Shown here piece by piece: positions 53,227-62,753 of a stretch of 64,000 nt of DNA. This DNA is from Photobacterium profundum (lineage in GTDB: Bacteria; Pseudomonadota; Gammaproteobacteria; Enterobacterales; Vibrionaceae). Where the stretch lies: assembly GCF_003026285.1 (NCBI RefSeq), contig NZ_PYOD01000002.1, forward strand, positions 744,001 through 808,000, in the 5' to 3' direction. Each line of letters begins with the position of its first letter. Within the stretch, counting starts at the first letter, position 1. Below the pieces are notes generated by a model, which was given only the letters and a program-made list of their open reading frames with translations, ran no database searches and was not told where the DNA came from. The position numbers were made by a program, and so were the translations under genes.

Positions 53227-54537
53227 TTATGCGCTGCGGTTACGCTTTAATTTCAACTCTTGTTCGATCAGCATTTTTTCGTGTACTTTAAAAAAAGGCT
53301 TATAGATAAACCACGAATTGAGAATGGCTAGTAAGCTCATACAGAGGTTATTAATACTACCATTTGCAGCCCAAGCAGCACCGATAGGTGCAGGCATAGA
53401 CCAAGGTAACATAGCAACAAATCTGTCTAAGACTCCGATATCGGTTAGGTACCATGCTAGTGATGCATTAAGTAACGGTACACAAATAAATGGAATTAAG
53501 AACAGTGGATTCATAATTATTGGAAAGCCAAATAATATGGGCTCATTAATATTAAATAGTGAGGGTATTAAGCCTACCTTTCCTACCGAACGTAGTTGTT
53601 TTGATTGACTGCGTATTGCCATGAATATTAATGGTAGTGTTGAGCCTATACCGCCAATTAAAATATAATAATCCCAGAAACCTTGTAAATAAATGTGTGG
53701 CAATTGTTCTACACCGGATGCTAAAGCCTGCTGATTTTCAATTAAAGATCTCATCCAAAACGGGTTCATTATTCCTGTGATTATTAACGCACCATGAATA
53801 CCTACAAACCAAAGTAAGTGGCTAATTAATAATGATATTAATACGGCTGTTAATGTATCTGATGCAACAAGTAACGGTTGAAATAAGAGCTCTACAATTT
53901 GTGGGAAAAGAAGTTGAAACTCATGTTGAAGATAAGCATTAAACAGTGTGAGCGTAAAAAGAATAAATATTAATGGTGTTATTAATTTAAAGCCTTGTAT
54001 GGTGATAGTCGGTACTTCATCGGGTAGTTGAATATACCATCCTCTAAGATAGAAAAAGCGTATAATTTCAATGGCATAAAAGCTTGCCATTAATGCAGTA
54101 AAAATCCCCATCCCTCCTAAATAGCGCATTTCTGAAGGTTCTGGGCCATAAAATCCCGCTAGTAATAAAAAAGACAAACAGCCCGTTAATCCAGAGAGTC
54201 TTTCAGGAATTTGGTATTGCTTTGCCAAACTAGCTGACGTACCAAAAGCAATCATTAAGGCAATTAAACCAAGGGTTAGCTGAAAAGGCGGTAATAGAAG
54301 TTCACGCCACTCAACCGAGAAACGGTACCAAGCACTACCTATACCTGAGCCTGCATCTTGTAAAATAGGGGGGAAAATTAAAGGAACAAAAAGGCTTCCC
54401 ACTATTACAAAAGGCATTGCGAGTTGAAAACCATCGCGAAGTGCTGATACATGCTTACTACGAGTCAATACATTTGCTAATGGTGAGATATATTGCTCTA
54501 TACCATTAGCGACGACCCGCATCAGTTGTACATTCAT
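53227..54537 (-). CDS. PTS cellobiose-type EIIC (orphan, first copy)
   Basis: 436 residues. ATG at 54537 has AAGGA seven bases upstream. Lactose/cellobiose-type permease domain (CelB/ChbC): LTRSKHVSALRDGFQLAMPFVIVGSLF at the N-terminus, HLLWFVGIHGALIITGIMNPFWM, and GLIPSLFNINEPILFGFPIIMNPLFLIPF (NEPILFG substrate-site loop). About ten membrane helices. It has no IIA or IIB of its own and stands divergent from the IIB-IIC-bglA-IIA operon, so it must borrow IIB/IIA. The closely related second IIC is at 55365. Confidence 0.87.
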   Translation of the reverse strand: MNVQLMRVVANGIEQYISPLANVLTRSKHVSALRDGFQLAMPFVIVGSLFVPLIFPPILQDAGSGIGSAWYRFSVEWRELLLPPFQLTLGLIALMIAFGTSASLAKQYQIPERLSGLTGCLSFLLLAGFYGPEPSEMRYLGGMGIFTALMASFYAIEIIRFFYLRGWYIQLPDEVPTITIQGFKLITPLIFILFTLTLFNAYLQHEFQLLFPQIVELLFQPLLVASDTLTAVLISLLISHLLWFVGIHGALIITGIMNPFWMRSLIENQQALASGVEQLPHIYLQGFWDYYILIGGIGSTLPLIFMAIRSQSKQLRSVGKVGLIPSLFNINEPILFGFPIIMNPLFLIPFICVPLLNASLAWYLTDIGVLDRFVAMLPWSMPAPIGAAWAANGSINNLCMSLLAILNSWFIYKPFFKVHEKMLIEQELKLKRNRSA

Positions 54538-54578
54538 CACTTATTCCTTACCAATATTGTGGGGCTAGCCTACTATCA

Positions 54579-54597
54579 TTGGAAACCGACGGAAACA
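54579..54597. promoter_or_regulatory. LacI-type half-operators upstream of the orphan IIC
   Basis: TTGGAAACCGACGGAAACA: GGAAACCG matches the left half of the palindrome at 54906-54919, followed by a second GGAAAC. It lies 42 bp before the leftward IIC start. Confidence 0.45.
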
Positions 54598-54871
54598 TAA
54601 AAATAATAAGCTTGAGGTTATTAACTAACCTGATACTTAAATGGTGATCTACAGCTCAAATTTATGGAGTGAATATATTTTAATTCTTATGATTCTCTAA
54701 CTTAAAAATAAAATCGCTTTTATATGTAATCTACCCCTTCATCTTTTAACGTTTAAAATCAAACCCTTAAAAAGCACGCTCATTATAAATCAAATAGTTA
54801 CCTTCAATTTAATTATATTCTAATTCTTATATCGCTTTGATCACAAAAAATATGATGATCTTATTAATCTT

Positions 54872-54887
54872 ATTGATCTCATTCACA
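54872..54887. promoter_or_regulatory. CRP-like binding site
   Basis: ATTGA-TCTCAT-TCACA: right half perfect for TGTGA-N6-TCACA, left half three of five. Placed 34 bp before the LacI-type operator. Weak by eye. Confidence 0.35.
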
Positions 54888-54905
54888 GTTCAACTGGAAT
54901 CTTAG

Positions 54906-54919
54906 GGAAACCGGTTTCC
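54906..54919. promoter_or_regulatory. LacI-family operator
   Basis: GGAAACCGGTTTCC is a perfect 14-bp palindrome with the central CCGG typical of LacI/GalR-family operators; a half-site TTGGTTTCC follows at 54921-54929. It is 77 bp before the IIB start. The regulator is probably the LacI protein at 60655-61638. Confidence 0.75.
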
Positions 54920-54996
54920 ATTGGTTTCCTTTGGGTCTATATTTCTCTCCATCGAGGCAATTAATGCTTCTTCTTAAATCGATTTGGAGAGATGAA

Positions 54997-55302
54997 ATGA
55001 AAAAAATCATGCTTTGTTGTTCTGCGGGAATGTCGACCAGTTTGTTGGTGAAAAAAATGGTTATTGAAGCAGAAAAACGTAGCTTACCTGTTGAAATTGA
55101 AGCTTTTGGTGCATCTGAGTTTGATCAGAATGTAGGTAATTATCAAGTCGTGCTACTTGGACCTCAGGTGAAATATATGCAAAGTGATTTACAGAAAAAA
55201 GCGGATGCTCATGGCATAAAAGTTGAGCCAATCAACATGATGGATTACGGCATGCAAAAGGGTGACAAGGTATTGGATTTTGCTTTATCGCTGATTGATT
55301 GA
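54997..55302 (+). CDS. PTS cellobiose/lactose-type EIIB
   Basis: 101 residues from ATG 54997, with TTGGAGAG upstream; the frame extends further with non-protein-like sequence. Phospho-cysteine in the MLCCSAGMSTSLLV loop (Cys at the C-SAGMSTS position), and the conserved VLLGPQVKYM region of ChbB/CelA. It passes phosphate from IIA to the sugar. First gene of the rightward operon. Confidence 0.9.
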   Translation: MKKIMLCCSAGMSTSLLVKKMVIEAEKRSLPVEIEAFGASEFDQNVGNYQVVLLGPQVKYMQSDLQKKADAHGIKVEPINMMDYGMQKGDKVLDFALSLID

Positions 55303-55364
55303 AAGTGAAAAGAAGGATGTCTATTTACAGTGAATAAGCGAAAACTCAGAAAGGAATAATAACA

Positions 55365-56687
55365 ATGAGTGCCCTATACGATAAATTAGTTGGTGTTATT
55401 GAACAAAAAATAACACCAATCGCAGGTAAAATTGGTCAACAGAAATATGTGACGTCCATACGGGATGGTTTTATTGCAGCTTTACCCTTCATGATTGTTG
55501 GTTCGTTCATGCTGGTGTTTATTTTCCCTCCTTTTTCTGCAGATTCGACTTGGGGGTTTGCCCGGGCATGGTTAGATTTTTCAGATGTACATCGTGATGC
55601 ACTAATGCTTCCGTTTAATCTTAGTATGGGAGTAATGACCGTATTTATTTCGGTCGGAATAGCATCAAGCTTGGCGCGACATCATGATTTAGATCCAGTT
55701 ACAACTGGGCTTCTGGCTTTGATGTCGTTTCTTTTAGTGGCTGCACCTGTTCAAGATGGCATGCTATCGATGCAGTACTTCTCAGGGCAAGGGATCTTCA
55801 CTGCTATTATTATTTCGATTTATTCAACTGAGGTATATGCGTTATTAAAACGTAAAAATATCACTATTAAATTACCACCTGAAGTACCTACAGGTGTGGC
55901 ACGTTCTTTCGAAATTCTAATTCCTGTTTTAGCGGTTATTTTAACATTACACCCTTTGAATTTATTGATTGAAGCACAGACAGGCATGATTATACCTCAA
56001 GCGATTATGTCGCTAGTTGAGCCTCTTGTTGCAGCATCAGATACTTTACCGGCACTATTACTTGCGGTACTCGTTTGTCAAATTCTTTGGTTTGCTGGTA
56101 TTCACGGTGCGCTTATCGTGACGGGTATCATGAATCCTTTTTGGATGGCTAACTTATCGATTAACCAAGCCGCAATGGCTGCGGGTGAAGTGATTCCGAA
56201 CATTTTTGTTCAAGGCTTTTGGGACCACTATCTATTAATCGGCGGTGTTGGTTCAACATTACCGCTGGCATTCTTATTATTGCGTAGTAAAGCAATTCAT
56301 TTACGTACGATTGGTAAAATGGGTACAGTGCCAAGTTTCTTTAATATCAATGAACCGATTCTTTTTGGTGCTCCTATCATAATGAATCCAGTGTTCTTCC
56401 TTCCATTCATCTTAGTACCGATGATTAACGCTACGCTTGCCTATTTCGCTCTACAAATGGATTTAGTTGCACGTGTTGTGTCGTTAACACCTTGGACGAC
56501 ACCTGCACCGATAGGTGCTTCGTGGGCTGCAAATTGGGCGTTTAGTCCTGTGATTCTTTGTTTATTGTGCATGGTGTCTTCAGCAATGATGTACCTACCT
56601 TTCCTGAAAGCGTATGAAAAGCAGCTGCTTGAACAAGAAGCGAAAGATGAACAAGAGTTAGTTTCAGACCAGCCAGTAACTGCGTAA
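55365..56687 (+). CDS. PTS cellobiose-type EIIC (second copy)
   Basis: 440 residues, about ten membrane helices. Starts KLVGVIEQKITPIAGKIGQQKYVTSIRDGFIAALPFMIVGSF and contains WFAGIHGALIVTGIMNPFWM and FFNINEPILFGAPIIMNPVFFLPF. Closely parallel to the orphan IIC at 53227, including identical GIHGALI-TGIMNPFWM and NINEPILFG segments. Imports a beta-glucoside such as cellobiose, phosphorylating it. The acidic tail (EQEAKDEQELVSDQ) is cytoplasmic. Confidence 0.9.
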   Translation: MSALYDKLVGVIEQKITPIAGKIGQQKYVTSIRDGFIAALPFMIVGSFMLVFIFPPFSADSTWGFARAWLDFSDVHRDALMLPFNLSMGVMTVFISVGIASSLARHHDLDPVTTGLLALMSFLLVAAPVQDGMLSMQYFSGQGIFTAIIISIYSTEVYALLKRKNITIKLPPEVPTGVARSFEILIPVLAVILTLHPLNLLIEAQTGMIIPQAIMSLVEPLVAASDTLPALLLAVLVCQILWFAGIHGALIVTGIMNPFWMANLSINQAAMAAGEVIPNIFVQGFWDHYLLIGGVGSTLPLAFLLLRSKAIHLRTIGKMGTVPSFFNINEPILFGAPIIMNPVFFLPFILVPMINATLAYFALQMDLVARVVSLTPWTTPAPIGASWAANWAFSPVILCLLCMVSSAMMYLPFLKAYEKQLLEQEAKDEQELVSDQPVTA

Positions 56688-56732
56688 TTCAAGTGTGATA
56701 TCTGACTACACAGCTTATCTCTATTAATAAAG

Positions 56733-56750
56733 GGCGGTGATATCACCGCC
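56733..56750 (+). promoter_or_regulatory. Intercistronic hairpin between EIIC and bglA-like genes
   Basis: GGCGGTGATATCACCGCC is an 18-bp perfect palindrome with no T-run. It sits 45 bp after IIC and 22 bp before the next start; likely stabilises or segments the mRNA rather than ending transcription. Confidence 0.6.
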
Positions 56751-56772
56751 TCATAAATCGGAATTTACTACT

Positions 56773-58155
56773 ATGAAATATCAATTTCCTGAAAATTTTT
56801 GGTGGGGCAGTGCCTCATCAGCAACACAATCTGAAGGGGCTGCTTTTGACGGTGGCAAAGGGGATAATATTTGGGACCTTTGGTATCAAGAGCAACCTAA
56901 CCGCTTCTTCAATAATGTAAGCGCGACAAAGGCGTCAACGTTTTATCAAAATTACCAAACTGATATAGCGTTAATGAAAGAGATTGGCCATAACACATTT
57001 CGTACCTCAATTTCTTGGTCGCGTTTAATACCAATGGGTCGTGGGGAAGTAAACCAAGAAGCCGTGGCATTCTACGGTAAGGTGATTGACGAGTTAATTG
57101 CGAATGATATTGAACCCTTTATTTGTTTATTCCATTTCGACATGCCTGTCGCAATGCAAGAAATTGGCGGTTGGGAAAACCGTGAAGTTATTGAGGCATA
57201 TGCTGACTTTGCCGATATTTGTTTTAAGCTTTATGGTGATCGCGTAAAGCATTGGTTTACGTTTAATGAACCGATTGTGCCTGTTGAAGGTGGGTACCTT
57301 TATGATTTCCATTACCCTAATGTAGTCGACTTTAAACGTGCTGCAACGGTTGCCTTTAATACGATGCTAGCCCATGCAGAGGCAGTAAAGCGTTATCGCG
57401 CTCAGCAACTCGATGGTCAAATTGGTATTATTTTAAATCTGACCCCGTCGTACCCACGCTCACAAAATATTGCTGATGTAAAAGCGGCAAATATTGCTGA
57501 CTTACTGTTTAATCGCAGCTTTTTAGATCCGTCGGTTAAAGGTGAGTATCCGCAAGAATTGATAGCCTTTCTACAAGAACATGATCAAATGCCAGTCTGT
57601 CAGGAAGGGGATCTTGCCACTATAGCTGAGGGTAAAGTTGATCTTCTTGGCGTTAATTATTATCAACCGCGTCGTATTCAAGCCAAATTGCATACAGTGA
57701 ATACCGACGGTCCATTTTTGCCTGAATGGTTCTTTGATTATTATGAGATGCCAGGCCGTAAAATGAACCCACACCGTGGCTGGGAAATCTACGAACAAGG
57801 TGTGTATGACATCCTGACGAACCTTCGAGAAAACTACGGCAATATTCCATGTTATATCTCTGAAAATGGTATGGGAGTCGAGGGTGAAGAGAAATTTATT
57901 GAAAACGGTCAAGTAAAAGATGATTACCGTATCGACTTTATTAAAGGGCATTTAACTTGGCTACATAAAGCGGTTCAAGAAGGGGCTAACTGTAAGGGTT
58001 ACCACCTTTGGACATTCATTGATAACTGGTCGTGGGCTAATGCTTATAAAAACCGTTATGGCTTCTACCGCCTCGATCTTGAAACACAAACACGTACTGT
58101 AAAGCGCAGTGGTGAATGGTTTGCCCAAGCGTCTAAAGCGAACGGGTTTGATTAA
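56773..58155 (+). CDS. 6-phospho-beta-glucosidase (GH1)
   Basis: 460 residues from ATG 56773 (MKYQFPENFWWGSASSATQSEG). Family 1 TIM barrel: acid/base Glu in WFTFNEPIVP, nucleophile Glu in CYISENGMG, and the phosphate-site region near YKNRYGFYRLD with the WTFIDNWSWANAY aglycone motif. Splits phosphorylated cellobiose or aryl-beta-glucosides brought in by the PTS, in the cytoplasm. Located between IIC and IIA genes. Confidence 0.92.
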   Translation: MKYQFPENFWWGSASSATQSEGAAFDGGKGDNIWDLWYQEQPNRFFNNVSATKASTFYQNYQTDIALMKEIGHNTFRTSISWSRLIPMGRGEVNQEAVAFYGKVIDELIANDIEPFICLFHFDMPVAMQEIGGWENREVIEAYADFADICFKLYGDRVKHWFTFNEPIVPVEGGYLYDFHYPNVVDFKRAATVAFNTMLAHAEAVKRYRAQQLDGQIGIILNLTPSYPRSQNIADVKAANIADLLFNRSFLDPSVKGEYPQELIAFLQEHDQMPVCQEGDLATIAEGKVDLLGVNYYQPRRIQAKLHTVNTDGPFLPEWFFDYYEMPGRKMNPHRGWEIYEQGVYDILTNLRENYGNIPCYISENGMGVEGEEKFIENGQVKDDYRIDFIKGHLTWLHKAVQEGANCKGYHLWTFIDNWSWANAYKNRYGFYRLDLETQTRTVKRSGEWFAQASKANGFD

Positions 58156-58320
58156 ATTGTTATTTAGTACATCCAACTATCAGTTTTAATTGTTTTAATT
58201 TTGGCGGTTTGGCAATATCCATTATTAATAAGCATCTTAACTTTTTATGTTTGGTTATTAATAATAGTGTTAAACCGTCTTTGCTCACTATTAATTGAAT
58301 ATTTTTACGGGAGAGAAATA

Positions 58321-58632
58321 ATGGATTTAGAAGAACAAGTTATGGGTATTATTATTAATGCAGGTCAATCACGCAGCTTATGTTATGAAGCCTTAGGTCA
58401 TGCTAAAAAAGGTGAATTTACTGAAGCTGAAGGTTTGTTAAAAGAAGCTCAAGAATTTGCAAATCAAGCACACCTTGTTCAAACCCAATTAATTGAAGCG
58501 GATGAAGGTGAAGGGAAAACGAAGATGACGTTAATCATGGTTCATGCACAAGATCATTTAATGACCTCAATGCTGGCGAAAGAGCTTGTGATTGAAATCA
58601 TTGAGTTGCATCGTCGTATTGCTGTCGAATAA
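58321..58632 (+). CDS. PTS lactose/cellobiose-type EIIA
   Basis: 103 residues from ATG 58321, preceded by GGGAGAG. All-helical ChbA/LacF type: MDLEEQVMGIIINAGQSRSLCYEALGHAKKGEFTEAEGLL and the phospho-His in VHAQDHLMTS. Receives phosphate from HPr and passes it to IIB. The 165-bp gap from the GH1 gene is unusually long for this operon; I see no terminator in it. Confidence 0.92.
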   Translation: MDLEEQVMGIIINAGQSRSLCYEALGHAKKGEFTEAEGLLKEAQEFANQAHLVQTQLIEADEGEGKTKMTLIMVHAQDHLMTSMLAKELVIEIIELHRRIAVE

Positions 58633-59039
58633 AGCAGGTTTATCTATATATGTATTGGGCTGAGTATTCGTTTCTCTTCAGAGATCATACTGCCCACTCG
58701 TAACCTTTTCCCAAAAGCCATCGAACAATATGAAATACCATAGGAAAGGTTGTCGATGCTAGTCATTCCAACGATCTAACAACCTAAAGGTATCTAAACA
58801 TTAGTGTGTAGTTAGAATAAACTTTGCAAACAAATAATAAACTAGTTCCCTATATTTTATAGGCTAATTACGATTTTCTAACTAAGAATGAATGTTCGTA
58901 TAAACATACGGTACCTTTATTTAATTAGGGGAGAATACTCATTAAAGATATTGTTGCTTATATTAATAAAAGAATTCAATACAAACGGCTTATTAAATAA
59001 GTCGGCATCATTATTTGGTTTATTTTAAGGGATATAAAA
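58633..59039. other. Intergenic region before the porin gene
   Basis: 407 bp, AT-rich, with an inverted AACCTTTTCC...GGAAAGGTT pair (58697 and 58741) and a long leader. It carries the porin promoter; no perfect LacI-type operator was seen. Confidence 0.45.
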
Positions 59040-60392
59040 ATGAAACGACTACCAATAGCAATGGCGGTTGCGGCGATCTTATCGCCAATGTCGGTAATGG
59101 CTGAATTATCAACGACAGCACCTTCACAAGTTCCGAATCAAAATCCGGCAACGTTATCAGGTGATTTTGTTGATGTTGATAGTAAAGGTAAGTTGGAACA
59201 AGAACCCGTATCCATTTTACCAACGGTAACAGAAGCCGTAGATAATAGCTTGACGTTCAGTGGTTATGCGCGAATGGGGGCTGGTTTCACTGACACGGAT
59301 CCTGGTTCAGAACTGTATGAAGGGTCGATTCAAAATGGCCAAAATATTATCCGTACCGCAGGGTCACAATACCAAGCAACAGGTCGTCTTGGTAATGAAG
59401 GTCACGGGCTTGAGTTTGGTTTAAATAAGCGTTTTGATCATGTCAAAGGTCACTGGGATGTTTTCATCATGGTCGATGATAATTACGGCAGTGGCTCAAA
59501 CTGGAATGATGGTGATGATAAACTAAAAATCGCACAGGCATTTGCGGGGGGGAATGGCGTATTTACTGCCCAACCTGACGCATATGTATGGGCTGGTAAG
59601 CGTTTTAATGGCCGTGAACATGTCGATCTGAATGATTATTTCTGGTTCATGAATGATGGTAATGGCGGTGGTGTTGACGATCTTGACTTTGGATTCGCTA
59701 AGTTCGATTTTTCGGTAGTTGCTGGTGATAATGGCAACAATGGTCGTTATGCGTTAACCACGAAATTGCACAGTATCACCATAACCGAGAATGCCAGTGT
59801 ACGTTTCTTGGCTAACTATGGTTTTGGTTCTGCCAATGAAGTTGAAAACGACGATGGTTTGCTAGAAGACGTGAAAGACTCTTACCAATTGGGTGCCATT
59901 TATCATCAATCTTTTGCCAATGGTTGGAGCGAATTTGGAGCGCGTTATAACGATGGCGCACGTAATCAGTTATTAGGCGGCAACGGTAAAGACGGTGATG
60001 GTATGGCATTAACCGCGCAAGGTGAATTTGAGTTAAGCAGCGCATGGGAATTGGCGTATGCATTAATATACGAAAAAAACGGGATGGAAGATGAAGATCA
60101 AACATGGTCACAAGCAGTCGTACGGCCTGGATACCGTTGGAATGATTACTTAAGTACGTGGCTTGATGTGGCGTATGACCAAGTTGAGTTTGATGGCAAA
60201 GGTACAAACTCTTCGTGGAAGGCAACAGTGTCACAAAATTTCGGTTTAGGTAGCTTCTTGGGGTCTCGCCCACAAGTACGTGTATTTGCAACCTATGGTG
60301 AACTGGATACCGAATATGTTGGTGACTCTGGTGCGAAACAGGGTAAAGATTCAGCAACAACGATCGGCATTATGTTTGATGCGTGGTGGTAA
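59040..60392 (+). CDS. LamB-type carbohydrate porin
   Basis: 450 residues. Signal peptide MKRLPIAMAVAAILSPMSVMA. A polar periplasmic/spacer stretch of about 50 residues precedes the barrel, which begins NSLTFSGYARMGAGFTD. Maltoporin (LamB/ScrY/BglH) motifs: RLGNEGHGLEFGLNKRF, YVWAGKRFNGREHVDLNDYFWF and the C-terminal IGIMFDAWW. The spacer resembles the N-terminal extensions of ScrY/BglH. Outer-membrane channel probably for beta-glucosides, given the adjoining PTS. Confidence 0.87.
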   Translation: MKRLPIAMAVAAILSPMSVMAELSTTAPSQVPNQNPATLSGDFVDVDSKGKLEQEPVSILPTVTEAVDNSLTFSGYARMGAGFTDTDPGSELYEGSIQNGQNIIRTAGSQYQATGRLGNEGHGLEFGLNKRFDHVKGHWDVFIMVDDNYGSGSNWNDGDDKLKIAQAFAGGNGVFTAQPDAYVWAGKRFNGREHVDLNDYFWFMNDGNGGGVDDLDFGFAKFDFSVVAGDNGNNGRYALTTKLHSITITENASVRFLANYGFGSANEVENDDGLLEDVKDSYQLGAIYHQSFANGWSEFGARYNDGARNQLLGGNGKDGDGMALTAQGEFELSSAWELAYALIYEKNGMEDEDQTWSQAVVRPGYRWNDYLSTWLDVAYDQVEFDGKGTNSSWKATVSQNFGLGSFLGSRPQVRVFATYGELDTEYVGDSGAKQGKDSATTIGIMFDAWW

Positions 60393-60452
60393 TTTTTGTT
60401 GAAGTGATTCGATAATACTTACCAATAGTATGAGTAGGCATTACGTCATTAT

Positions 60453-60478
60453 GGCCAACCAGCTTAAATTGGTTGGCC
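60453..60478 (+). terminator. Hairpin after the porin gene
   Basis: GGCCAACCA and TGGTTGGCC, 9-bp perfect stem with an 8-base loop, 60 bp after the stop. T-run is poor, so moderate confidence. Confidence 0.6.
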
Positions 60479-60654
60479 TGATAATAAATAGCTAAAATTT
60501 CAGACTTCCATCTGAATGCCTTCATCATGTTGTGCACATATGTAAAAATATTCGGCGATATTCCTTGTTGTTTCTTGTTCGGTTCAGACTCATCAGTAAG
60601 AACGATGTGGTACAATCTTTGAGTATTTTTCTGTTGTATAGCGATGCTATAAAT

Positions 60655-61638
60655 ATGTCGATAAAGAGTATGGCAACAATTACTGATGTATCCCGATTAG
60701 CGAATGTGTCTAAAGCTACGGTATCACGCGTTTTGAGTGGTACAAGAGGTGTGCGTGAAGACAGCCGTCAAGCTGTATTACGTGCTGCTGATGAACTTCA
60801 ATATAAGCCAAATGCAGCTGCACAAGCTTTAGCTGGGAAAGCGTCAGAGTATGTTGGTGTTATCTTATCTTCAGCAGATGCTGGGCGTATCTCGTCGTAT
60901 TTACCTTTGATTGCTAAAGGTTTACAGAAGTACAGTAAACATATGCTAGTACATTTTGCAGAAACGCGAGAAGAGCAAAAAGCATTAGTTAACGAACTCG
61001 GAAATGGCCATTGCAGTGCGATTATTTTAATTGGTGGTAAAGATGCCAATTTACAATCAGATAAATTAATTCATCTTGATGGTGTTGCATTAGATTCCCC
61101 TTATTCTATCGGTTTTAATTACTCGTTTGCGGCAGAAAGTGCATGTCGTTTTTTAATGAGTAAAGGTCATCGTAATATCGCGCTTATTATCGATAATAAT
61201 AAAGACGCGTCATCGCTTAAAACGGTTGAGGGTTATAAGCTCGCTTTACAAAATCAAGCGTTGCCGTTTAATCGTCAATTAGTTGTAGAGACAAACAGTA
61301 ACCCTGAAGAAGCTGTAATGGCTTTACTGAATAGCTATACACAGTTTTCGGCTGTAGTGGTAATGCATGATAGTCATGCTGCCCATGCTATGCGCTTGTT
61401 TCGTGAGTTTAACCTTGCAGTACCGCAAGAGGTTTCAATTATTAGTATTGAAGACTCTGAACTTGCAGGCCAACTTAACCCTCCTCTAACATGCATTAGT
61501 TTTCCTTCAGAACAGTTAGTTAATGAATCAATGCGTATGTTAGGCGAGCTACTTAATAACCGACCTACTCAAGTACAAGAACAGCGTGCTCTTTCTGGTC
61601 GATTAATAAGCCGTGAATCGGTGTCGACTCATCGTTAA
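60655..61638 (+). CDS. LacI-family repressor of the beta-glucoside locus
   Basis: About 327 residues from ATG 60655; ATG 60670 (MATITDVSRLANVS) is equally plausible and neither has a good ribosome-binding site. Helix-turn-helix TDVSRLANVSKATVSRVLSGTRGVREDSRQAVLRAADELQYKPNAAAQALAGK with hinge, then a type I periplasmic-binding-like effector domain (VGVILSSADAGRISSYLPLIAKGL ... VVMHDSHAAHAMRLFREF). AscG/BglR-like by context; probably binds GGAAACCGGTTTCC at 54906 and responds to a phospho-beta-glucoside. Confidence 0.87.
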   Translation: MSIKSMATITDVSRLANVSKATVSRVLSGTRGVREDSRQAVLRAADELQYKPNAAAQALAGKASEYVGVILSSADAGRISSYLPLIAKGLQKYSKHMLVHFAETREEQKALVNELGNGHCSAIILIGGKDANLQSDKLIHLDGVALDSPYSIGFNYSFAAESACRFLMSKGHRNIALIIDNNKDASSLKTVEGYKLALQNQALPFNRQLVVETNSNPEEAVMALLNSYTQFSAVVVMHDSHAAHAMRLFREFNLAVPQEVSIISIEDSELAGQLNPPLTCISFPSEQLVNESMRMLGELLNNRPTQVQEQRALSGRLISRESVSTHR

Positions 61639-61652
61639 TAATTGCACTGATT

Positions 61653-62606
61653 TTATAGGTTCAAACTGTTTAAGATAGTTATTCCTAAGCTACACGAAAA
61701 CAGTGATCCCACTGTGGTAAGGGCAATAATATTGGCTGCTAGCTTTGCATTTGCCCCCATTGAGCGTGCCATGACATAACTTGCTGCTGCCGTTGGTGCG
61801 GCACTCATCAAGAAAATAACTCCTAGTTCTAACCCTCTAAAGCCCAGCATATAGCCAGCAAGCGAAATTAACACCGGAGCGATGATCAAGCGCCCACAGG
61901 TTGAATATTTTGCATGAGTAGAATCTTGGCGCAGTTGTTTCATATCTAAGCTAGCCCCTGTGCACAGTAACGCCAAGGGCAGTGTCATATCTGCAAAGTA
62001 GCTCCCTGATTTAAGTAGTACTTCTGGAATACTGATATTTAAATAGGAAAAGGGGACTGCAGCACAAATACCGATGATTAAAGGATTTTTTACTATAGAA
62101 CGTAATAAATAGCCGGTATTTAGTGATTGGTTACCAGGGGAAGATCGCGTTAGCGTTATCACGGCAAGAATATTGTAAAGTACCGTTATTACAGCAACAT
62201 ATAATGATCCAACCACTAAGCCATTTTCGCCATAGGCATTGGAAACATATGCCAGGCCAATGATTCCTGTGTTTGCTCGAAACGCACCTTGAACAACCAC
62301 GCCTCTTTCTGCTTTATTTTTTACTAACCAATGCGCTAAACATTCAAAAATGACAAAGGTTGCGGTGTTTGCTGCTAAAGCAAACAGCAATAAGTTGATA
62401 TTACCCACCTGTGCTAAGTCCGCTTTTACCACGCTTAAAAATAATAATGCTGGCAGCGTAACGGTAAAAACGAGCTTCGACCCCGTTTCAATGAACTTTT
62501 CTTCAATGATCCCCCAGCGTCTAAGCGCAATACCGAGCCCGAGCATGATAAAAATAGGTCCAGTGACAGAAAATGAGTATTGCAGTTGGATCCAGAATTC
62601 GTTCAT
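61653..62606 (-). CDS. AEC-family (auxin efflux carrier-like) permease
   Basis: 317 residues from ATG 62606, with AAGGATATTGAA upstream; the frame extends 24 codons beyond. About ten membrane helices: GPIFIMLGLGIALRRWGII, NPLIIGICAAVPFSY, LIIAPVLISLAGYMLGF, VIFLMSAAPTAAASYVMARSMG (the AEC PTAA motif). Members carry malate, malonate or similar carboxylates. It converges with the LacI gene, 14 bp apart. Confidence 0.87.
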   Translation of the reverse strand: MNEFWIQLQYSFSVTGPIFIMLGLGIALRRWGIIEEKFIETGSKLVFTVTLPALLFLSVVKADLAQVGNINLLLFALAANTATFVIFECLAHWLVKNKAERGVVVQGAFRANTGIIGLAYVSNAYGENGLVVGSLYVAVITVLYNILAVITLTRSSPGNQSLNTGYLLRSIVKNPLIIGICAAVPFSYLNISIPEVLLKSGSYFADMTLPLALLCTGASLDMKQLRQDSTHAKYSTCGRLIIAPVLISLAGYMLGFRGLELGVIFLMSAAPTAAASYVMARSMGANAKLAANIIALTTVGSLFSCSLGITILNSLNL

Positions 62607-62753
62607 TTCAATATCCTTATTAATCGGTCTATTTGTAACACAAAAAGAGCGATATATGGATAGTCCAAGTTGTAACATCTTGATATTATACTTAATCTAT
62701 TGTTTTTAATCGTTTTTATTAATGGGGTGTTTTAAATGGTCATGTTTTTTTAC

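Larger units (their letters stand above)
54541..54996. other. Divergent regulatory region of the beta-glucoside PTS locus
   Basis: 456 bp, AT-rich, without a gene. It holds GGAAAC-type operator half-sites near both ends (54579-54597 and 54906-54929) and a CRP-like site (54872-54887), so both divergent transcripts are probably controlled by the LacI regulator at 60655 and by cAMP-CRP. Confidence 0.55.

Noticed and set aside
55323..55337. ATTTACAGTGAATAA as a parS2 site
   Set aside because: Right half has mismatches at fixed positions; only half of the palindrome is present.
57587..57593. ATGATCA inside the GH1 gene
   Set aside because: Coding sequence, no extended match; chance occurrence.
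59812..60360. 182-codon open frame opposite the porin gene
   Set aside because: Antisense to a well-supported porin and without ribosome-binding site or family features.
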